From Eucommia ulmoides (Eukaryota > Streptophyta > Magnoliopsida > Garryales > Eucommiaceae): a stretch of 64,000 bases of DNA. Shown here one piece after another: positions 46,371-60,100 of this stretch. Each line of letters begins with the position of its first letter. The first letter of the stretch is position 1. Made by a program: the position numbers and the translations under genes. Location: the NCBI GenBank assembly GCA_016647705.1, contig CM028333.1, positions 21,818,243-21,882,242 on the forward strand, in the 5' to 3' direction. The notes beneath the pieces were generated by a model, which saw nothing but the letters and a program-made list of their open reading frames with translations, did not search any database and was not told where the DNA came from.

Positions 46371-48534
46371 CGCGTTTTAATTAGTTTTTTAAGGTTTGCA
46401 TTTGCATTTTCTACCCTTTATTTTTATTTTTATTAACCTACATATTTTTAAACAATTAGCCTCTCTCCATATTTCATAAATTTATTTTAAAAAATGAGAT
46501 TTATAAAATCAATTTGACATTGTAAAATAGAATTTCAAACGGAAAAAATGCAATTTTCAAATCAAGGTGTTATTTCCAAATATCTCCTAAAAGAGATGTC
46601 ACTTCTCCCCTAATAAGTATAATTAAAATGATATTACTAAAATTATATTTTTAAGATTATATTCTTAAATTATGTATACAAATATTATAATTAAAATGAT
46701 ATTACTAAAAATAATATAATTAAAATTATATAATAGATATACAGTAGGTATAAAGATAGTATAACTCTCGTCGATCTATCATTGTCCTATTGCTGACAGC
46801 TGTCAGTATAAGCACACTACAATGCCTTCCTCTTTAATCTCCAAGTAACAATTGGAGCGATGAAAACCCTAGAGAGAGAGAGAGAGGGAGAGAGAGAGAG
46901 AGAGTCCTCCAAAGGGTCTTTCAAATGAGGAAGAGGATGTTATTACAAGGAGTACGAAGACGTTTAGGCACGAGCCTCTACATATTTCGTCAATGTCCAT
47001 GGAAATTGAAGAGGCAACAACCTTTGTTACTCATCCCCAATTGAATGATATTGTCAGATTTGAAATAATTAGGGCAACATCTATACAATTTAAAATTAGA
47101 TCTAAACAAATCGAGGACATGTCTATAGAAATCAAACTTATATGTTGCCTAATCGATCTCCAATCTGGGTTTTGAAGGAGACTATCGTAGGGGAGAGAGA
47201 AAGACGAAGAGATGAACTTGAAGCGTATATGATGATGAACAATTATGAATTGATGATTACGACAATGAAGATAGTTGAACGGAGCATGCGCAAGCAGGAA
47301 TCGCAGCTTTCATCGTCGCGAGTGGGAATCGCCACTATTACTGACGCAATTCGGTGGTCTCGACATCGACGCTCGTGGAAACTCTATGAGAAGGAAGGTC
47401 GAGTGTAAGTTCTACGATTTCACTATTGTTGTCCGCAGTGGATCTATGAGAAGGAAGATCGAACATCAGGTTGAACAGAGGTGCCGATTTCATCGTTGCG
47501 AGTGGAAATCTCCATCATCGTTCTCGCAAGTGGAAATCACCGCCCTAGCTGTTGTAGTTTGTTGGCTTCATTGTCGACGTCTGGGGCATCACTTTGAGCA
47601 AGGAGACCGTACTTAGGTCCTCTAAAAAAAATTGAGATCAGCTATAGGAGAGGGATATGAGAAAGTGGTTTAACCGGCGACCTATGCGAGGGCTCTGTAA
47701 GCAGGAAGATCTCGCGTAGGTTTCCTTGTTGGAGGTTCGGGATGCCTTACCAGAGGTTCTGCCATTTTTAGAGAGAGAAATAGGGACTATGACGGCTCTA
47801 GGTTTAGTCTTCGTCCCTGATGCCATGGCTAGGTGGAGGTTCTGGTGTTTTAAAAAGAGAAATATATATTATAATACTAAAAACGGAAGTCAAACCCTGA
47901 AATGAATCAAATCTCAAATTGGACCCTCGCTCTAATCTCCGAGCTCTAACAAAATCAACAGTCAGATCATTCCTTCCCCTAACCCTAATTGTTAGTGGAC
48001 CCCTTTTCCATTATCCATATTACTCCATCTATCTAGCTCTCTCTCTCTCAATTTTCTCTTTCCTTCTTCTCCGCCACCACCGTCTTTTTCTTCGCCACCA
48101 TCATTGATGCTTCCTTCCTCGCTTCGTCGCCGTCTCCATTTGCTTCCATGGCTACCAGATCTGAACCCTCTCTCTTTCTCCTATTAACCCATATCCGCCA
48201 CCCCTTCTCTATGTCGAATTTGGCTCAATCAAACGTTCATTTGAACAGATCCGATAGCTTTGGTGACAGAGAGAATTAGACATATGGTACGAACGGTGCG
48301 GTGATGGCACAGGAAGGGGTTATGAATTATAGAGGATTCAATCGATCAATTGAAGAGTAAATTGCAGAGGTTTTGATCGATCATGTATCCAGGCTTCCTA
48401 TGGATCTACATTTGTTTTGGGAAGATTTGGGTTTCAAGCATAGGTATCGTCGATGATTTCACTCACAACAATGACGAATTTCTATGCGTTCAACCTTATT
48501 CATTGGCATAGCCGTTGATTCATCCTCGTCCAAC
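46371..48534. other. Unrecognised DNA with gene-like composition
   Basis: Contains a (GA)n tract (46871-46903) and overlapping short frames at 46993-47616 with internally repeated phrases (CTATGAGAAGGAAG at about 47385 and 47445). A CT-rich, promoter- or 5'-UTR-like stretch lies at 48030-48180 with ATGGCTACCAGATCTGAACC at 48147. I recognise no protein in any of these. The last 300 bases before 48535 continue after the retrotransposon at 53567. Confidence 0.4.
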
Positions 48535-48539
48535 ACCTT

Positions 48540-50107
48540 TGATACGTGTAAATTACCCCTATATTTCCAAACCGAATTTGTTAGTTTTCGAGTACATTTA
48601 TTGTGTTTTTAATGCATTTTAATATGTTTTTGTTCTTTTTGTATTAAAACAGGTGTGTGGGGTGAACATGTATGAAATCAGAGCATAAACGATTAATTCG
48701 TATCGAGAACGGTGGAAAAATGAGTAAGGAGGCAAAAATCTGAAAAAAGCCCACTGCCTAAGCAGTGAAGAAGCAGAGAAAAAACCAATTCAAGCTAACA
48801 GCCTATAGCCTAGGCAGAAATCCAACAGAATGTTTTCTACAGCCACCACCTTCTCCACTACCTAGGCAAACCTTAACTAACATACTCCACCGCCTAAGCG
48901 GTGGCCTCTACACAGTTTAGATATTTTGTAGATATTTTTTGGCCTATTTAAACCCTTCTCACCTCCTCTCTTTAGACTTCTTCGGCCCCTAGGGCTTTAG
49001 GCCATATTTTAGGGTTAGGATAAGGGATTTTTGAGGGAGAGATCTCAACCCAAGGTAGAGGATGAAGAGGGAAAGTGATCATTCAACGTTTCTAGCGGCT
49101 ATTCTTCGGATATTAGCTAAGTCGCTCATTTCTTATCTTTGTTTTCTTCGATTTGGTAGTTATTGAGCATGTTTATGCCATTTTACATTGTATACATGGT
49201 TATGGCCATTGGCTAAACATAGGTTGTATAGGGATTATTAATATAATTTATGAAAACGTTGTTTAGTTGAGTTTATGTTTTGTTTGCGATTGTTCTTCGT
49301 TATGTTGATTGTGTGTGCCGTATTGTTTGTTTATATTACTTAGAAATACATATCAAGAATACAGGGTTTTAAAAATCCTAGATTTGGACTAGAATAAACA
49401 AACGCCACAAACTCATAACCCGGACAGGGTTTGGATTGTGGACAATTGATGATGTTGGGGGAAGACTCACGTGACCTAGAGTTGTTAAGATGTTGAGGGG
49501 GACTTTAGCATTAATGCGAAGTCACGTATTCCCTCGTCTTACACTTGGGAGAGGTGGCGATGAAGTTTTAGAACAGAGATTGTCGATAGGGTAAACACAA
49601 CGCATGATCCAATTACCCGGTCGGGAGTTGGATTATGTGCAATCAATGACATTGGGGCAAGACTCACGCGACCTAGGGTCATTAATACATTGAGGGGAAC
49701 TTCTTTGTTGACACGAAGTTGCATATATATCCCCCGTCTTACATTCAGGAGAGGTGGTGGATGAGTTTTAGATACCAAGATTGTTGGATAAGTCGAACAC
49801 CGTTAACATAAACTAAAACAAGACTGAACACGTATTCGTAAACAAAACTAATTCCTAGACAACCTATTCTCTCAAAACTATCTCATATTAATATTAATAT
49901 AGATTAAATTAGGCTATATTAGTATTAGTATTAATTAATTATATTCTATTTTTGTCACCTAGATAAAATCAAGTTATGACAATCGCAGTACTCGATAGTG
50001 GAAACACTAATCACTGTGGATATAATACCCGACCGAAAGGTCCATTATACTAAAACTTGATCCGTACGTTTGCAGTGAAAATGACAATGCATGAATTGCG
50101 GCCAACA
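48540..50107 (+). repeat. 5' LTR of the Athila-like element
   Basis: 1568 bases. Palindrome cluster at about 48750-48905 (CCGCCTAAGCGG, CTGCCTAAGCAG). Internal direct duplication at about 49430-49560 and 49600-49760 (TAACCCGGACAGGG / TTACCCGGTCGGGA). Confidence 0.9.
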
Positions 50108-50113
50108 TGTTTT

Positions 50114-50131
50114 TGGTGCCGTTGTCGGGGA
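50114..50131 (+). other. Primer-binding site, tRNA-Asp type
   Basis: TGGTGCCGTTGTCGGGGA lies six bases after the LTR. The site used by Athila/Tat elements is TGGCGCCGTTGCCGGGGA, so there are two C-to-T changes, which look like decay of methylated cytosine. Confidence 0.85.
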
Positions 50132-50242
50132 TTGTCTTGTTGATTGTTATCGATATTGTAAGTAAATAACTTGAGTTTAATTTAGCCTTTTTTTTTTTGT
50201 ATATAATTTTCGTTTGTAGTTTTGTTTTTATTTTCTGGCAAG

Positions 50243-50377
50243 ATGCTTGAAGATGTTAGATCGACAGGTACTCTTACGTTTCGTTCATTGAAGCATCTCG
50301 TCAGTCTTGAGGGCATGTGTCAGGCTGAGGACATTAAAGCAAAAGCTTCTTGGGAGGCAACCCAGGGTAAAAAATAA
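50243..50377 (+). other. Small open frame in the Athila-like internal region
   Basis: A 44-codon frame starting MLEDVRSTGTLTF and ending WEATQGKK. It overlaps the GGGAGGCAACCC motif. It may be the truncated end of a former coding region or chance. No homologue is recognised. Confidence 0.3.
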
Positions 50378-51948
50378 GTTAGATCTATCTTCGTCAATTT
50401 GAGTCAAAGGTGATATCCTTTCACCTCCCAGGTACGTGTTCTATACCCCCATTTTCAATATCATGCTATATACTATCATTGGGATCACTGACGGCTCATT
50501 TTGGGCAATGCCTGTGTTAAGTTGGTGGTGACGTGTAGTATGTTTTATTACGTGTTTATGTTATTAGTTAAGTGTTACTGTTTTTATATGTGTGCATGCT
50601 TGTTTAAGACTAGTTTGTTAGTTTAGTTGTTGTTTTGTGCTATGTTTTAACGTTATCTAGGCCTTTACCCGATGATGACTCTGTCCCCTGGTTGTTTTGA
50701 GGTTGAGCGTAAAGCTCATTCATGTGTGTTTTGTGTGCTTAACGTATCGTCTTAGTAAAAGTTATTGTAGATCCTAAAGGAACAAGCACGTAAACTTAAT
50801 ATAGCACTATCTAATTGATTTGAAATCGATTATCCTTCACTCAATTTCATGACAATAGGGATTCTAGAACTTGATTTGGGGGAAATTCGAGGCGAAATCC
50901 TAGACGAGGTTGTTTAAGAGATATGATTTAGGTATTCATTTGATCGCTTAAGCCTTTTGAAGGCTACCATGCAATATTATTATCCCTTGTTACCCTGTCG
51001 AAGCCTAAAAGCCGTTTCAATTCTAAACACTTAACAAATACCCTAGTTGATTGATTTGTGTCCAAACCTATATCGCCGAATTAAAGGCACAACGTGAGTG
51101 AATCAAGTTAGCATTTCGCTACTTGATGTGAGTGGTTGGGTTTAGGGCAAACTTTTAAATTAGTTCGGTATTTGAGTACTCGCTTGTCGTATGCCAATCA
51201 TATTTTGGCATACTCCTAAAATTGTAGAAATTCGAATGAGTTTGGGGGTGTGTTACTTAATCCTTTTTGCACACCCCTTAAACTGTAACAATCAAACGAG
51301 TTTGGGGGTGTGTTCGAAAAAAAAATCATTTCTTTTGGACATGACAAGTGAGTACGACGTTCTTAAACGTATGTTCAAGGTTGTTTCTAATTAAACTGTG
51401 GGGTTTCAAGTATGAGAGTGCCAAGTGATGTGCCTTGGGTAACATTAAGTTAACGACATTAACCCATTTTCTATTCAAAATTTACCCTTGGCCATTTTCC
51501 CAAAACCGAACCAAGCCCTAATGATCTTCATGACCATCCGAGCCTACATTAGTGAAGAATAGATCCCGGGTTAGGCGTATGGATTCCCTATACTTTAAAG
51601 GTTTTAGTCATGAACTATATTTAGGGATAATCCCATCTAATTAATGGATAGTAGTATATTTGAATTTAATCACACACACACTTAAGCAGGATCTAGAATG
51701 GAGCTTACTATTTTTGAACATTGAAATTCTAGAATACTACATGGTGTGATTTATACTTGAACTTGATAGGATTGGGGGCCGATGAGGAAAAAATCTTTCG
51801 ACTGGTAGATGATAATCAAAACTTACACATTTTTGTTTTTAGTATTTTTCGTGTTTAGTTTTTAATTTCGTAATTAGTTTGTATATTTTTTTTGTATTGT
51901 ATGGGTGTTTTGCTCGAGAACTAGCAAAATTCTGAATTTAGGGGTATT

Positions 51949-53566
51949 CGATAGGTGTAAATTACCCCAATATTTCCAAACCGAATTTGTTAGTTTTCGA
52001 GTACGTTTATTGTGTTTTTAATACGTTTTAATATGTTTTTATTCTTTTTATATTAAAACAGGTGCGTGGGGGTGAAAATGTATGAAATCGGAGCATAAAA
52101 AATCAATTCGTATTGAGAACGGTCGGAGAATGGTGGAAAAATAAGCAAGGAGACAAAAATCTGAAGGAAGCCCACTTCCTAGGCGTCCAGACCACTGCCT
52201 AGGCGGTGAAAAAGCAGAGAAAAAACTAATTCAAGCTGACAGCCCACCGCCTAGGCGGTGAATCCCACCATTTAGGCAGAAATCTAGCAGAATGTTTTCC
52301 AGAGCCCCCGCCTTCTCCACCGCCTAGGCGAACCTTAATCGACATATTCCACCGCCTAGGCGGTGGCCTCTGCACAGTTTAGATATTTTTTGGCCTATTT
52401 AAACTCTTCTTTCCTCCTCTCTTCCAACTTCTTCGGCCCCTGAAGCCTTAGGCTATATTTTAGGGTTGGATAAGGGATTTTTGAGAGAGAGCTCTCAACC
52501 CGAGGTGGAGGATGAAGAGGGAAGAGATCGTTCGACAGTTCTAGCGGCTATTCTTCAGATATTAGCTAAGTCGCTCGTTTCTTGTCTTTGTTTTTTTCAT
52601 TTTGATAGTTGTTGAGCATGTTTATGCCATTTTACATTTTATACATGGTTATGGCCATTGGCTAAACGTAGGTTGTATAGGGATTATTAATATAATTTAT
52701 GAAAATGTTGTTTAGTTGAGTTTGTGTTTTGTTTGCTATTGTTCTTCATTATGTTGATTGTGTGTACCGTATTGTTTGTTTATATTGCTTAGAAATACAT
52801 ATCGAGAATACGAGGTTTGATAAATCCTGAATTTGGACTAGAATAAACAAACGCAACAATCTTATAACCCAGTTGGGGTTTGGATTATGGACAATAGATG
52901 ACGTTGGGGTAAGACTTACGTGACCTAGAGTCGTTAAGACATTGAGAGGGATTTCGGTGTTGATGCAAAGTCATGTATTCCCTCGTCTTACACTTGGGAA
53001 AGATGGCAAGGGAGTTTTAGAACAGAGATTGTTGATAGGGTAAACACAATGCACGATCCAATGACCTGGTCGGGAGTTAGATTGTGTGCAATCAATGACG
53101 TTGGGGCGAGACTCACGCGACTTAGGGTCGTTAAGACGTTGAGGGGGACTTCTTCGTTAACACGAAGTTGGGTATATCCCCCGTTTTACACTCGAGAGAA
53201 GTGGTGGATGAGTTTTAGATACCGAGATTGTCGAATAGGTTAAACGCCGTTAACATAAACTAAAACAAGACTGAACACGTATTCGTAAATGAAACTAATC
53301 CCTAGACAACCTATTCTCTCAAAACTATCTCATATTAATATTAGTATTAGTATAAATTAAATTAGGCTATATTAGTATTAGTATTAGTATTAATTAATTA
53401 TATTCCATTTTTGTCACCTAGATAAAGTCAAGTTATGACAATCGCGGTACTCAATAGTAACGACACCAATCCCTGTGGATACGATACCCAACCGAAAGGT
53501 CCATTATTCTAAAACTTGATCTGTACGCTTGCGGTGAAAGTGGCAACGCATGAATTGCGGCCACCA
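51949..53566 (+). repeat. 3' LTR of the Athila-like element
   Basis: 1618 bases. Palindrome cluster at about 52165-52370 with several exact CCGCCTAGGCGG units. It has a short expansion of the (TTAGTA)n tract (about 53335-53395) compared with the 5' LTR, which accounts for part of the length difference. Confidence 0.9.
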
Positions 53567-53571
53567 ACCTT

Positions 53572-55032
53572 GAAGCCACAGGTTATTGTCGCTCTCTCTG
53601 TATCACCTCCATTTGTATCCATGAATACCCAAATTGGAACTCAGTGTAAATATAAGTTTGCTTTGTATAGAAATGTCCTCAATTTGTTTGTGTTTAACTT
53701 GAATTGTACCTATCTTACAACAATTTTTGTAGACCTGCCACATTTTTTTCCTTATTTGTACATTTCTTTGGAATGTTTTTTAGATTTCTTTAAATGTATA
53801 TATCTACCATGATTTGGCCTTATTTCCATATTTTTTGATTGGGTTTAGGCTTTACTCTCCCTAAATCTACACCATTTTGTGCAGTACTACTTAAATAAAC
53901 ATATGATCGGGAATGATGCAGTCATTTGAGTCCTAGAGAGAGAGAGATGAAGTTTTGAGGTAATTTTTTTTCTGCATCAGTATTTTTTGTTTCTCGATTA
54001 ATGTTCTGTTTATGGCACCTAAATCGTTCATTTCTCTATTTTTTTTTCCGTTCACAGATTGCATTGGTAATTTTGATTAGAACATTTTTTTTTTTAGATT
54101 TACAAATCTGGAGAAAAATCAATATTTGTTGTTGATGGATGTTAACCAAAGAAACCGTCGTCACCATTCGTTGCGGTGGGTTATGAGATTTTGTTCTCTA
54201 ATTTTATTATAATTTTCAATAATGGATGCTACTATGAATGATCCGTGTGAAAAATTACAATCATTGATGTGATTTCTTTTCGTTTTATGCGGGTAAGCAA
54301 TCTATGTCTTTTGGTAAATTGACGGTGCCGCTGACTTTGATTCTTTTAAATTCATCTCTTCTATACTATGAGGTAACCACAAATGTAACAGTTTATTTGA
54401 TTTGACTTTAAATTCATTTTCCAATCTATTTACTGTCATGTAAGTAAGACGTAGTTAATTTTCATGTTACAATATGAATTGTCAGGTTGCAGCTGTTGAA
54501 TTGCATTCAGACTAGTTTAGCTATCTTTCTTATTCATCTTCTCATCTATCTATCTTTTTCATCTGAGTCCTAATCCAAAAATTAGTACACACCATGTGTT
54601 TTTATTTTTATTTATTTATTTATTATTATTATTATTATATATTTTAATCGTTAATGGATCTTGTTTGTGATGAATCTGATTTGTGAAATTTAGTGCAGGC
54701 GATGAAGGGGATGTGGGAGAAAGTACAGATAGCAGCAAAGTTCGAAATCACTGTCAAGGATGGGATGATGGCTATACATGGAGAATCTGTATATGTAAGA
54801 TCTATGTGTGAAAATGATATTCAGTTTTTTTGTTTGATTTATGTTTTCGAATTTCTATTTTTGGTCCAAGTTTTGTGGGAAGAACCCGTTTCCTTCCCTT
54901 ACAAGTTGTATAGGAAATACTGAATGGCTAAACAACAGTGTTTTAAAGTTTATTATTATTATTTTTTTAATATTCTTATTTTGATGTTTGTGAGTTCTAA
55001 TTTTAGCAAATGACTTTTGTCTCTTCTCCCCC

Positions 55033-55064
<32 letters not shown>

Positions 55065-55590
55065 CCATCCTTTACCTAATGTATGCATAGGGGATGTTCT
55101 CAGAATAAAATAAATGTGTATATAGTACTTTTTATCTTCAAATTTAATGTATAAAATATTTTTTTTTTTATCCCTTTGCATTTCTAAAATCCATATAAAT
55201 TGAATAGTTTTTTTTTTTCTTTATTTTATTTTATTTTTTATTTATCCTCAACGATTTATGTTTTGGTGGTGTTTGTTTAGTGGTTTTTTTCCAAGCTAAA
55301 TTTCTATTTTTGTTATGTCTATTCCCAAATTTCTGTTCCTGTTCCCACATTTTTGTATTTTTGATGAGTTAACGATGTAGTGTGGATTAAGAGCAATAAG
55401 TATATGTCAACCATTTTTGTTTTAGGATATGAAATGATGATTATTATCTGTTTAATCCTCATTTTCTATTTTATGATTCTTTTTTTTGGATTGCTTGCCA
55501 TAAATTTAATTACTGTTTTGTTTTATTCTTTTGTTTTCTAATGGTTTATTTTCTATGCAGTATTTTTTTTATTGATCCATATGCCCAATA

Positions 55591-55651
<61 letters not shown>

Positions 55652-57100
55652 TTTATAGGTTTAAATCAAAGAAGTTAAAGTTGACTTTTGTTGGTGGAAG
55701 CAAAATTGAAGTCATAGAGAAAGTAATTCAAGTTTCTCTCTCATTTTAAATTGCAAAGTTGTTTTTCTATTTTTATTTGTTTGATTTTTATTTTCTGTGC
55801 TTAATTGAGGCATTATTTGAATAATTGAATATCTACGATATTGAATATTGATTGTGTTGTATTTATAATATATATTATTAATTGGTAATGTTATTTAAAT
55901 GCTAATTTTTGTTGATATTTCAACAAAACAAGTGTAGACTATTGTATAAACATAAAAAATTTATGTCATTATTTTAACGATACATATTTTTTTACGCTCG
56001 TGCCTTTAGACATGGGTTATACGCTAATTGAGAGTGCTAATTGAGAGTGAAAATAAAAGGGAGAGTTTGTGGAATGAATGAGTTTGGGCCTCATTTTTTT
56101 AATTTTATTATTATTATTATTATAAAAAGTGACTTTATTATTATTTTTTATATAATATATAGAGGTTGGGAATCGGGATGAGTGTTGGTGCGTTTTAAAA
56201 AAAAAATAAAAATAAATTATTAATACAATATATAGAAAAAAAAAGTGGTCCTTTTTTAAAATAAAATTATTATTGCGACAATTAAGGAGAGGGCAATAAT
56301 ATAGAAAGGGGGCTAGGTGTAGAGTGAAGGAGAGGGCAGAATTTGGTGATGGTGAGCTCTGGTTGTGTTAAAGGTAAAGCTATCGTTTTTATATTGATCA
56401 TATTGATTTATCGTGTTGCATAGGATATTTCAAATAAAATAATTTAGTTATGAAAGCATAAAAAAAATAAATGAAATAGTTATTTGAGTTGAAGACTCTT
56501 CAAGTCACACAAGGATGCTGTCAATAGTTAGTGGTGAATTTGTTAAATGCTATTGTGATATTGTTCATATTCTTCTTTTTCAATTCTTCATCATTTTTTT
56601 TGGGTAAATTGATTTTTATTCCTTTTATTTTGTCTAATTATCATTTTACTCTCTTCCACTTCAAAAAACTATATATTACCTATTTTTACTTTTGAATAAA
56701 ATGTTAAATTAATTTTTCCCGTTGAAATTAACAAAATATACTTAAAAATGAATGAAATTAAAATTTTCATCCAATTTTTAGATAAAATAAGTGAAATTGT
56801 CTCTTTATTTTAATTTTTTAAAAATATTTATGATAAAAAAGTAATAAAAAATAAAACAAAAAGAACAATTTAGTCTATTTCATCTAAAAATTGTATGAGA
56901 AATTTAATTTCATCTATTTTAAGTATATTTCGTTAATTTAAACAAAAAAAAATTAGTTTTTCACTTTATTCAAGAGGAAAAATAGTTAAAATGTAATTTT
57001 TTGAAGTTAAAGGGATAAAATAATAATTAGACAAACTAAATGGGACTAAAAGGCAATTTGCTTTTTTTTTTTTTTTTTTTTTTTTTTTTTCCCTTTCATA
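53572..57100. other. AT-rich DNA with possible isolated exons
   Basis: One exon-like block is 54700-54795: an acceptor GTGCAG, open reading AMKGMWEKVQIAAKFEITVK and onward, then donor GTAAGA. Another is 55661-55720 (ATAG, then FKSKKLKLTFVGGSKIEVIE). Their phases do not join and I recognise neither, so no gene is called. A (TA)n microsatellite (about 55594-55647), poly(T) tracts (55046-55064) and ATT repeats (54605-54640) are present. Confidence 0.35.
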
Positions 57101-60100
57101 TGTTCTTAGAGCCATCGGCCAACGCCCAACTCTTCATGAATAGCCACGGCTTCCGTTAATCTTGCCTCTGCGCATAAATCTCAAAGTCATGGAACAAATA
57201 AGAAATGCATTAAATGCAGATCGTCTGAGCCTTTTCTATGAAGGCCACAAATCAAGCACTAATTAATTTAAAACAAAATAAGAGAAGTTTTTCTTGGAAA
57301 TATAGAAGAAATCTTCAAAAATTTCAATGTAAATCACACATCGAGGGGGAAAAGAAACAAAAATCAAAATCAAAATTTCTTTTAATAGTACAATCAACTG
57401 AATAATAAAACATTTTTATTATTTAACCTGAGTTGATTTAAAAAAAATTATTTTAAATAGTTATTTTGTAAATTAGTCTTTTTAAAAAATATTGTTAGTG
57501 TATAGTCCTTTGACCATTAACCAAATTATTGAAGAAACATTTATACTCTTGTCTATATAATGTAGAAACCCCAATCATCCATCTCATTTCTCTCTCACAG
57601 CCATCTTGCTCTCTATCTCTTTCACAACCGCAAGTCACCATTTGCCTTCTAGTTGCAATCTTCGTTTTCCGTCATCGCCGTTTGCCTTCTAGTCGCCATC
57701 ACAAGTCACAGCCGTCTTCATGTCCACGAACCATCACCTACTCCAATGGTATAGCCGATGATTTGAACGCCAGTGGAACCATTGACGTGGATGCTGTCGG
57801 TGTTGGCTATCAAGCGAAGCGGTGATGTGGAGGTTGCTAACCTGTATGTTATTGTTTCACCAAGTTCACACCAATTATTTGTGAGTTTGAGACATGCATA
57901 AACACCCGAGATTCCAAGCCGAATATTAACCCAAATCAAATCATCGACTTCTCTATCTCGTTCTCTCTCAGATTTGGGAGATTCCATAGAATTTTTCAGA
58001 TTTGGAATTTCCAGATCTGGAAAATTCCAGATTTGAGAAAGAGCTGCTATCACTGTCATCATCATCGTCCTCATTGCCTCTATTCACATCCGTTACGATC
58101 ACCGTTCTTGTGTTTGCCTCCATTCGCCGGTTCATCTTCATCTTCGTCAGCGTCATTCATTGGTTCGTTATCGCCATTTTCCAGTTCAATTTTTGCCAAC
58201 GCTATCTTCGTCGTGTTTTTTTTTCTTCTCTCTCTCTCTCTCTCTCAGATTTAAACCATTATTTCTGGCGAAGTCGAAGTCAAGCCGTTCGAGAATCGTA
58301 TAAAGATAAAACACTGCTGTTCGGAAATTGGGTTCAATTGTGCCTTTGAAATTTTCCAGCTCTGGAAATTTTCAGAGCGACAAACACACTTCCTTGAGTG
58401 AATATTTACATAGAAGTATTGAGTGAACATTTATTTTGAATGAACATTTGTTTTGAAAATTTTGAGTGAGTATTTGTTCTGAATATTTTGTTTAGTGAAC
58501 ATTTGTTTTTTTTATTTGTTCTGAAAAATTAAGTGAACATTAAAATAGAAGTATTGAAATCAAGGGAGACAAATGGCCATTTTGGGCCGGGTAGCGATTG
58601 CGACATTAGGCAGAACGAACCAACATGAATTTCATATGCGCATATATCTCTCATATGAACACTGATTTAGCTATATGACCAATCATTGAAAATCTTAGGA
58701 AATTTACTTTCATATGCAACTAGTTTCATCACAAATTTTCAACTGTGGAATTTTGTATGGTTGATAGATGGACATAGATCTACATTATGATACTCGTAGG
58801 ACACGCCTTTTAACTTTGATTTGGATAAAGCACTCCAAATATGTGTGAATATAAAAATGGAATTACTAGAAATATATAAAAACTCAAGAACATAGAAGAA
58901 TATGTATTTAGGGGATAAAATAGGTACGATATTGAGAACGATCACACCACCAAACCAACATTTTGCTTGCATTCGAACCAAAAAAAAAATAAAAAATTAT
59001 TAAATAAAAGTCGCTTTCATAAGGAACATGATTGCATTTAGCATATGCATTTAGATTTTAAATTCCTAGGTAATCCCTAGTGGACAAGTTTAGTCTCATA
59101 AGGATTTACAACAATGTTACCCACAAACATCTAATCGATCTTGTTAACCTATTATAGGTATAATCAGTAAAGTCCACAAATGAAATATAAATTTAAACAA
59201 CATGTGTGTCGATTGAGATACATCTTATTCCTTTCGAGACACAACACAACATTATTCTAAATTTTACCTTATTCATGCAGCTCAATCTTAAATTTAAGTA
59301 GTCTAAAAAGTCATGGTTAACCACTAAATGGGCCTCAATTTTATAAAGACTTGATTCTTCCTTTATTTATTTATTTACATTTATTTTTTAGAACAATTTA
59401 TTTATTTTGTGAATGACATATGCAATGTTGTCTCACTAGGCTTTCTAGAACATCCGTGTAGAGAGTGTTAGGCTAATGATCCTAGTCCAATTATCTCGGG
59501 TTAGGTGTAAAGACACCCTTAAAGGCTTAAAAATTTGAATAGGTTTTGGGATCAACTAATCTTTCTTTTGACACGAAAACTCACTGCTTAACGAGGCAAG
59601 TGACCCAGTTACGCGGTGAGAGCCCGATACTTGGGCAAAAATAATAATTTAATTTTATATTTTTTTTCGGGTGAGAAAACACACGAGTCCCTTTTTTAAT
59701 CGATGTTCAACAATTTACTAAACATAAGCTGAGATTACTACACTTAAAATTGGGGTACATGAATGATAGTGAAACTTAGAATAAACTTAGGTGCTACTTT
59801 GACATCATAACAATTCTACCCCTTATACCCCCCCGTATGTCGCCACCAATATTATATCTATGGACATGCCAAAAACTTTAATTTCTCACATTAGATAAAT
59901 CTCCCCTACACCTAATTCTAGCATTGTACTCAATTAAAACAACGACAAGAATTTGGATAATGGAAAGAGACTACTTGATGTCAAGTAGAGTAGTTTCTGA
60001 ATCACTGTTGAAGTTCTGTGAATGATCCAAAACCTGTGATGTATGCAAGCATGGAAAATCAAAGGATATTTTTAATCATTTTTGTACAAAGAGTTGCCTT

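Larger units (their letters stand above)
48540..53566 (+). mobile_element. Complete non-autonomous Athila-like LTR retrotransposon, target duplication ACCTT
   Basis: The LTRs are 48540-50107 and 51949-53566, starting TGATACGTGTAAATT/CGATAGGTGTAAATT and ending GGCCAACA/GGCCACCA. An exact ACCTT duplication lies at 48535-48539 and 53567-53571. The primer site is tRNA-Asp type, as in the Athila/Tat branch of Ty3/gypsy. The internal region (1841 bases) has no gag or pol. The motif TTGGGAGGCAACCCAGG (50350-50366), which I associate with the 3' part of Athila-like elements, and repeated TTTGGGGG tracts support the family call. It must depend on a relative for transposition. Confidence 0.9.

Noticed and set aside
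47142..47616. Overlapping plus-strand frames of 88 and 113 codons
   Set aside because: No recognisable domain. They overlap in different frames and contain an internal DNA repeat, so chance openness is more likely than a gene.
58002..58349. 115-codon Ser/Phe-rich frame
   Set aside because: Derived from CT/TC-rich DNA, overlapped by frames on the other strand, with no homologue or domain visible.
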